This document shows positions 57,896-64,000 of a stretch of DNA of 64,000 nucleotides, one piece after another; position 1 is the stretch's first letter; every line of letters starts with the position of its first letter. This DNA is from Ophiostoma sp. CBS 140.51 (Eukaryota; Ascomycota; Sordariomycetes; Ophiostomatales; Ophiostomataceae). The stretch lies in contig JANSLP010000047.1 in NCBI GenBank assembly GCA_029298735.1, positions 62,001-126,000 on the forward strand. The letters run 5' to 3'. The translations under genes and the position numbers were made by a program. The notes beneath the pieces are model-generated. The model saw nothing but the letters and a program-made list of their open reading frames with translations. It was not told the DNA's origin and did no database searches.

Positions 57896-58222
57896 ATGCT
57901 TTTGTCAACGGTCATCACACCTCTCCTTCTCACCGCTTGGACGGTCTCGGCCGACTGTGGCTGGCAGCTGGCGCCCAACGACTGCATCTGCATGAACAGC
58001 ACCAATGGCGCACTATTGGCCGACGAGACGTCGGTATGCTGTCGCGACATGGGGCAGAAGGTGGGGTCCAAGAAGGTGAGCACTTCTTACAAAAATATCC
58101 CTTACCCTTCTCTTTCTAACATCATCCAGATCTGCAGCGTCGACGACGAAGATAAACGACAGACATTCAAGGACTGCTGCAAGTGGCTCAAGGAGACGAG
58201 CCTGATCGGCCACTGTCGATAG
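57896..58222 (+). CDS. Small secreted cysteine-rich protein
   Basis: Exons 57896-58075 and 58130-58222; 90 residues. The 54 bp intron has donor GTGAGC, branch TCTAAC and acceptor CCAG, is a multiple of three and is open, so an unspliced transcript would add 18 residues. The signal peptide (about 1-19) ends TVSA. The mature protein has nine cysteines (21, 30, 32, 48, 49, 62, 76, 77, 89), including two CC pairs, and is short enough to be an effector or antimicrobial-type protein. The odd number of cysteines leaves one unpaired or allows dimer formation. I do not recognise a named family. It lies 138 bp from the convergent purine nucleoside permease-type gene. Confidence 0.8.
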   Translation: MLLSTVITPLLLTAWTVSADCGWQLAPNDCICMNSTNGALLADETSVCCRDMGQKVGSKKVSTSYKNIPYPSLSNIIQICSVDDEDKRQTFKDCCKWLKETSLIGHCR

Positions 58223-58360
58223 ACACACACCTAGGACAGATATACAGATATACCATCAATAATACGGCCGTCTCTATTTACATTACATATATACGTCGTG
58301 TTCATTACATACATCTTTTCGTAAACTTTTCTCCAACCTCCTTTTAGCCACTTCTGTCTC

Positions 58361-59697
58361 CTAGTTCTGGCCAACGGCAGCCCGCTTAGCATATCCGGCC
58401 TTGCGGCCCATGCCACTGCTCAGACCGCGGCGGCGCATCTCGTCGCCCGAGCGGCCGTGTGGCTTATAGCCCGTGCCGTTGGTGGTGCTGCCGGGACCGA
58501 AATCGGGCTTGCCGCCCAGACTGCCAAAGATGTCGCCAATGTAGTTGGCGGGCTTAACACCCTTGCGGAAAGTAGTGTGCCAGCCGTCGAGAATGCCCTT
58601 GACGATCTCGACACCGGCCAGGTAAATGTTGTCAATGGCAATCTCGAAGCCGTTCTGGTCGGCAATGCGCAAGTTGTCAAAGGCGGTCTCGTTGGGTGGC
58701 GGGCGGTCAAAGTCGGAGCCGGTGCGCATGAGCATGGCGCGGCTAAAGTCGACGAGGCCTTCGATCGCAAGACGCACGAGCACCTCGAGCACGGCGCTGT
58801 CCTCCTGGGCGGTCATGCAGTACTCGCCGGTGCCGTTGGTCCAGACCTTGGTGACGTCCTCAAAGGCGTTGCCGAGAATGGTGCCCGAGAAGTAGACGTC
58901 GCTAGTCACGGTGTCGCACTTGACGACCGAGGGTGGCTGCGAGGCGGGCGCGTACAGGCTGGCGGGCTGCACAGCCTTGTAGAGCTGGCCGTAGGCCGAG
59001 GCGGTCGGGTCGGTGCTCAGGTTGGCCTTGCTGGCGAAACCAACGGCGAGGTCGCGCAGGGTCTCGCTAATCTCCAGGACCTCGGTACCGTAGGCGTTGC
59101 CCGGGTAGACGTTGGGCGCGTCGGTGCCATAGCCAAAGTAGCCCGTGGACCAGTTGGAGGGCATCTCGCGGGCGTCAAACTCGTACTGCAGGGCGACCTG
59201 GACGGTGTACTTGGCGAGAGCGACACTGCCGAGGGTGCCGTACTTGGGGTTGATACCAGCAATACCGGCGATCAAGAAGTAGGTCTTGGTCAGGTCGAAC
59301 TTGCCCGAGAGAGCAGCGGCCATGACACTGGAGGCTGCGTTGATCTCGGACTCGCCCGTCGTCATCTGACAGACGCTGCCGTCAGCCACACAGTGCACGT
59401 GCGGGAAGAGCATGGACAGGCCGGGGGCGGTGACGTTGACGTCCAGCAGGTCGCCGAGGCCGCTGCTGGGCAGCTTTTCGTACCAAATGTCGGCTTCGGG
59501 GGAGAACTAATCACAGCGGTGTTAGGACGAGAGTAAAAAGTGCTTCGCGACATAAGATGGACACTCACCAGACTGATGATCAACACCTTGGGCGCAATCT
59601 TGCCATGTTTCCATGGGCTGCTGTGCTCCTGGTGAGGAACGGCATATGCAGTCTGGGCAACCGCCAGAGCGGCTGCTGCTGTTGAGAAGAAGCGCAT
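58361..59697 (-). CDS. Purine nucleoside permease-type protein (NUP family)
   Basis: Exons 59697-59569 and 59506-58361; 424 residues. The 62 bp intron has donor GTGAGT, branch CCTAAC and acceptor ATTAG, and joins KVLIISL to FSPEADIWYEKL. The signal peptide (about 1-19) ends TAYA. The body shows the family's conserved order: LFPHVHCVADGSVCQMTTGESEINAA-type segment, LIAGIAGINPKYGTLGSVALAKY, EFDAREMP, and the C-terminal SDFDRPPPNETAFDN and VEIVKGILDGWHTTFRKGV. In Candida, Nup takes part in adenosine and guanosine uptake; the fold is related to nucleoside phosphorylases, so cell-surface binding or cleavage of nucleosides is also possible. The Gly/Arg-rich tail after residue 390 is extra. It converges on the small secreted protein gene. 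Confidence 0.9.
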
Positions 59698-62600
59698 TGT
59701 AAGAGAAGAAAAAGAGTTGATCTGAGAAGAAGAAGACGGGGACGAAAAAGCTCAACGGTCCAATTTAACCAGAGTTGACAGCAGGTCCTTGACTTGACAG
59801 CTCCAAACTTAAGCTCAATGGATGCAGCATGGTGACAGGATGGGACGATGGGATGGGGGCATGCAAGATATAAATAAAAAGAAGTAGCTCTGGGTACTGA
59901 TAGTAAGACAAGAGTAATTGAGAACGACAATATGCAGGCAGCACACGACCCCGGAAGGAAGAAAGAAGAAAAACGCGGATGGAATCCTGCACAAAAGTCC
60001 AACAGTTTGGAAGCTTCGATCCCAAAGAGAGCAATGATAAGCAGGAACACGCGGAAGGATGACAAGGAAGAAAGAACAAAAAGAAGAAAAAAAATGGCAA
60101 TGATAGGCAAAGACGGGGGGGGGTTGATGGTAGGGGGATACCACGGTTGTTTGTCAATGTTAACAAGCTCTCACCAGAAAGCCTTGGCATTATGGGTATT
60201 CTGGCGACTTTCGTCCTGTTTTTCGGCTGGTTTTCTGACTTGTTCTGACCATCTTGGTGTATTTCTTGCCTCTTTTTGGTTGTTATCCGTTATCCAGTTT
60301 GCCTGCCCGCTACCTATCCGCCCGCCATCCTATTAGGGCTGCAGCCGGGTTACCAAAGAGACCAGAGAGACGGCGAGCGCCGTGATCGCCGAGAAGGGAA
60401 AGAGATCGGCTTGTTGGGTTGTTTGGCCGTTGGTGCAGTGCCAGCCGCGGTGGATTTGGCGAGATGAGAATGACAAGGGCAGCAAGGGCAGCAAAGGCAA
60501 TAAAAACGCATAAAGATACGATAAACATGGAGAGAGCAAGTTATCGAGAACTGGCGGAGAAAAAGACCTGACCCGACCTCGGCGAGCTGTGCTTCATTCA
60601 CTGCAGCCTACCACACCACAAAAGAACTTTGTCGAGTCTAATTCGAGACTACATCTTCTCCGCCCACTCTCACCCGCTATCAGATGCCTTTCTCTTTCTT
60701 CAGACATCCTCACCAGCCTCCTTAGGCAACAAAATCAACAACTAAAAGACCCCAAAGACCCCAAAGACTCCACAAACTCACACCGATCACGGCCATCGTG
60801 GTGTACTTTCCCCATAGGCCATCGTCTACCATCGTTCTTGTCCTAGCCGTATCAACGTAGCATCCTGTGTGGCTTCGGCTGTCTTTACGGAGTACGCTGT
60901 TTTGTCAACTTTTGTCTTTATCCTCTTCCTCTTCTCCCTCTTCCCCCTTCCCTCTTCCCTCTTTCTCTGCTTTCCTATTTCGCCTCATCCATCTTCCCTC
61001 TCCCTCGATCTTTCTTCCTTCTTGGCCATTCTTTCTTGGCCTTCCATACGGTCACAGCGCCACTTCCGTGACCTTAGCCTTGAGCTTATTTCTTGCCAGC
61101 TTTGCGCCTGGCCCTGTCCAAAAGGATGCAAGAAGCGCAAAAAGGCGCCACCAAGACCAACTGAAGAAGGAAAGTAATCACTAGACAAGACCTGTGCCCA
61201 GGCTTTTATTCTTATTCTCCGGCAGTTCTTGTCATCTTGAATGCTTGTTTCTTTCGATCTCAGCAGCTGAGTAGCTTCACCTCGTAAAAGCTCAAGGCGA
61301 AAAGGAACGAAACAAAAGAGAAGGAAACAGACGGAATATGGATTCCTTCAGCCGGGACTTTGTCTCCTTATTTCACTCGGAGCCTCCACCATTTTACCTC
61401 TTACCGGCTACCAAACCGGCAGGAGAGAGAACCTAAAATCAAGACCACTTTTTTTCTCGATAAACAAAAGGCAGAAAAAGAGCTCGACCACCGAAGGAGA
61501 AATTGTTATCGCAAGACCTAAAAAAGGTGGGGGAGGCGGGCCGGGGTTCACCATTTGCGCCTTCCTTCTGCGCTTTTTTGTTCTTGGCCCAGAAGCTTGT
61601 GTATCGCGATCGGGCGGGCCCAGCCAATCAGAGTACACCGTGCCGTTCCAATCGCCCAGCTGCCACGATAGGAAGGTGCGGGTCGGCTGCCGCAACTGCA
61701 GCGCTCGACCACGCCCTGCAATGTCTCAACTTTTGGCTTTTCTGTTGAAAGAGCCTTGTCCATTGATAGGGCAATTGACGACGAGACTGACAAGCGACAA
61801 GCCATGGAGGCCATCAATGGAAAAACAACCGACGTCGCCATCCATCAAGCGTCGGGCGTTCCTTACGAGGCCACCCGCTTCGACCTTCTTTTCCTGACAT
61901 CCACTTTTTTTTCTTTCTCTTTTCTTCTGGGCACCCCGGTTTCTCCATATTCGTGGTCCGGTCATTGTGGACCGGCTTTGTGTTGTTGCCGCCCTTGCTG
62001 TCGCCGTCGACCGTCGTATGTCGTATTGGCTGATATTGACTGATAACTGACTCGCACTCATTCCCCGCCTTTTCCAAATTCCTCTCGAGCTACCAGTTCC
62101 CAGCTTCCTCATCCAACTTACGTAACCCATGGATGCACATGGACTTACATGTAGACCCGAGCATGCACACTCCCGCTTTTCATCTCTGCATCTTTCCGTG
62201 TAGAAGAGAGCTCGTGCATTGTCGTGTGCGTCTTTATCTTTGACAATTTATTGTTATGTAATAAGAAGAGCGGACGACATGGAAATAAAGCTTCAGCACA
62301 AAAAAGCAAAGGGCTGCACCAACCATAAAGACCTACTTCTGCTTTGTCCAGAGAACTCATTATGCATCATCCGCTCATCACACACGAGCCCCATCACTGA
62401 AGGCAAGGAGCGAGTATTGCGATTTACATAAGAGGACATCATTGCTCATCATCCAAGATGCATTTCAGCTGCAGAATCTTATTTTGACCTTTTTGGGACA
62501 TTTGTGCCGCCGTGATGTAATATCCCATACGATGTACTAGGTGTACCATGTTTCGAGTGAGATCCTGGAGATCCCGGAGATCTTGAGAACCGTGAGCTCG

Positions 62601-63031
62601 TGGGAAGCTGTGGTACAAGTATCTGGGGAGTTTCTACAAGTAACGACATTATCGTGCTTTGCAGTACACGTATCCAAATAAGCGGTGCTGTCAAGCTGTG
62701 TCACGTAGTACGTCGTGGGTAAAAGCGTTTGGGTCTCTCTTTCTTTGAAAAAAAGTGAGCTTCCATTTTTAGTAAAGTAATTCGCCCAACAAAAAGTCAA
62801 TGAATTTTTTTTATAAAAAAAAATAAAAAAGTAAAAAAATAAATTCGACACCAGAAGCATTGATTTGCCGAAAGAGACAGTTACCCAAGAAACGCTGTAC
62901 TACCAAGTCTTTGCCGTAGCAGCACAAAGCGCAAAAAATCGATCACGGTGAGGTTTTTGCCATCACGATGTTTCCCCTAACCATCGTCGTAAATGATAAA
63001 AAACCAACAAAAAAATCAACACTTTACAATT
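59698..63031. other. Long intergenic upstream of the nucleoside permease-type gene
   Basis: Purine-rich + strand near 59930-60100 fits the leader of the leftward gene. A strong + strand pyrimidine tract at about 60905-61025, with TACGGAGTA at 60886, resembles a rightward promoter but no coding frame follows. A+T-rich homopolymer runs lie at 62755-62850. No gene is recognised apart from the tRNA at the right end. Confidence 0.5.
63009..63015 (-). terminator. RNA polymerase III T-run after tRNA-Thr
   Basis: Seven consecutive T on the minus strand, about 17 bases beyond the tRNA 3' end, suited to Pol III termination. Confidence 0.6.
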
Positions 63032-63104
63032 TGCCCAGACGCGGGATCGAACCGCGGACCTCCTGCTTACTAGGCAGGCGCAGCTAACACTGTGCTACCC
63101 GGGC
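63032..63104 (-). tRNA. tRNA-Thr (anticodon AGU)
   Basis: 73 bases with no intron. Acceptor stem GCCCGGG pairs with TCTGGGC (two G-U pairs), discriminator A. The D stem is GCA/TGC, the anticodon stem CCTGC/GCAGG with loop CTAGTAA, giving anticodon AGT (AGU in RNA), which reads threonine ACN codons after inosine modification. The variable loop is AGGTC, the T stem CGCGG/CCGCG with loop TTCGATC, so the B-box GGTTCGATCCC is intact. CCA is not encoded, as expected in eukaryotes. Confidence 0.95.
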
Positions 63105-63787
63105 AGGTAGTTTTTGAATCGTCTCTTTGGTGGATGAGATTGTGGATCACGAGATGGATACGAGCAACATATTGGTGAGTTTCGTGTGTTCCTACAAAGT
63201 ATACAAAATGGAGAAATGTAGGGATGGTACACAAGGGATCATTGGTAAAAGAAAAGGCTATTCTATCATGGTTGATCAATGAAAAATCAATGAAAAATCG
63301 TGGGTTATTGTCCGGCAGTAAACAAAAACGAAGGTGCAATGTGATTTGTAACAAAAGCTGTAGATTCATAAGACTTGACAAAATCTGATCTGAATATAGC
63401 AAAAGAAAATCAATCCGAAAGCGCAGAACAAGAAACTCGTTTCAAGAGACGTAATCCAATTTGAATAGATAAGAAAAAAGAGGCAAAGAAATACGACGTA
63501 GATAAATTGAACATAAATAGTCAAGCCCGCTTCTGTCCCATAACGTTCCGAGTTCAAGAGGTTGAAAGAAGAACACATAAAGTAAAACTTGCAAGTTCGC
63601 CACAAAAAAAAACAGACCCCATTTCCAAATAGAAAAGATAGCACGCCGCGTTTCGTTACATTAGAAGAATAAAAGGCAAAACATTTTTTGAGACGACGCC
63701 GAAAACTGCCATCCGGGCAGTAGAAAAAGCAAACACAGACAAAAAAGAAAGAGAGCGCACAAAAAGAAAAGAAGATACCGCATCCGC
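63105..63787. other. 3' intergenic of the partial gene
   Basis: Sequence between the tRNA and the stop of the partial leftward gene. It contains a tandem AATGAAAAATC repeat near 63277-63299. No further gene is seen. Confidence 0.5.
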
Positions 63788-64000
63788 CTAGAAGCTGAAA
63801 AAGTCCAGGTCGTGGTTGCGGTCGTCGTCGTGGCCGGCAATCGACCCGGCGGCCACTGCGTTGCCACCGTTTGCACCACCGTTGTTGCCGTTACCACCAG
63901 CACCATTGTTGTTGTTGTTGTTGTTGCTGTTGCCGCTGGCGTCGCCCACAGTCTTTTCGACTGTCTGCACGACGAGGCCACTCAGACTGACCGGGCTAAG
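63788..64000 (-). CDS. C-terminal end of an Asn-rich protein (5' part beyond the window)
   Basis: The last 70 codons of a leftward gene whose start lies past the right edge. The readable part begins LSPVSLSGLVVQTVEKTVGD, then an Asn/Gly/Ala-rich stretch with a run of seven Asn, and ends GHDDDRNHDLDFFSF before TAG. The Asp-rich aromatic end looks like a short linear motif. The frame is open to the window edge and has G/C third positions like the other genes. I do not recognise the family. Confidence 0.6.
   Translation of the reverse strand, partial: LSPVSLSGLVVQTVEKTVGDASGNSNNNNNNNGAGGNGNNGGANGGNAVAAGSIAGHDDDRNHDLDFFSF

Noticed and set aside
58457..59536. 359-codon rightward frame opposite the nucleoside permease-type gene
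   Set aside because: Antisense of a G/C-third-position gene; it also runs across that gene's intron and has Gly/Val/Ala-biased composition.

Overview
The window is nuclear DNA of a filamentous ascomycete, most likely a sordariomycete. The evidence is short spliceosomal introns (54 to 216 bp, with GT donors, CTAAC-type branch sites and YAG acceptors), C/G-rich third codon positions, a BAS2-like secreted effector, Atg27 with the euascomycete tail, a Zn2Cys6 regulator, a GH55 glucanase and an eukaryotic tRNA-Thr. Placement near Ophiostomatales or Magnaporthales is a guess from gene style and long intergenic distances. All exon structures were worked out by eye.

Layout, left to right: the 3' part of a Clr2-type silencing protein (+, cut by the window edge); a protein with three zinc-ligand modules (-); a 13.7 kb stretch with no recognisable gene; atg27 (-); a DUF7704 membrane protein (-); a BAS2-like effector (+); a 2EXR-type protein with an 18-Gln tract (-); an F-box/WD40 protein (+); a GH55 exo-beta-1,3-glucanase (+) behind a long leader with a TATA box, a probable leader intron and a uORF; a FIT2/Scs3 lipid protein (+); an IKS1-type kinase (+); an A+T-richer block holding a 54-residue Cys/His microprotein; a protein with a C-terminal C2H2-like motif (-); a Zn2Cys6 factor (+); a small secreted Cys-rich protein (+); a purine nucleoside permease-type protein (-); tRNA-Thr(AGU) (-); and the C-terminal end of an unidentified Asn-rich protein (-).

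The genes mostly look like independent housekeeping, signalling and wall/lipid functions. The only grouping that suggests co-operation is at 55.9-59.7 kb (regulator, secreted Cys-rich protein, purine nucleoside permease). The most interesting signals are: an Atg27 intron that stays open and would replace the tail carrying a YxxL sorting signal; the uORF-containing leader of the glucanase; the triplicated Cys/His module protein; the unannotated-looking microprotein; paired TGTACG/CGTACA inverted sites in one divergent promoter region; and the 13.7 kb gene desert. I saw no transposase, reverse transcriptase, LTR, CRISPR or viral sequence.
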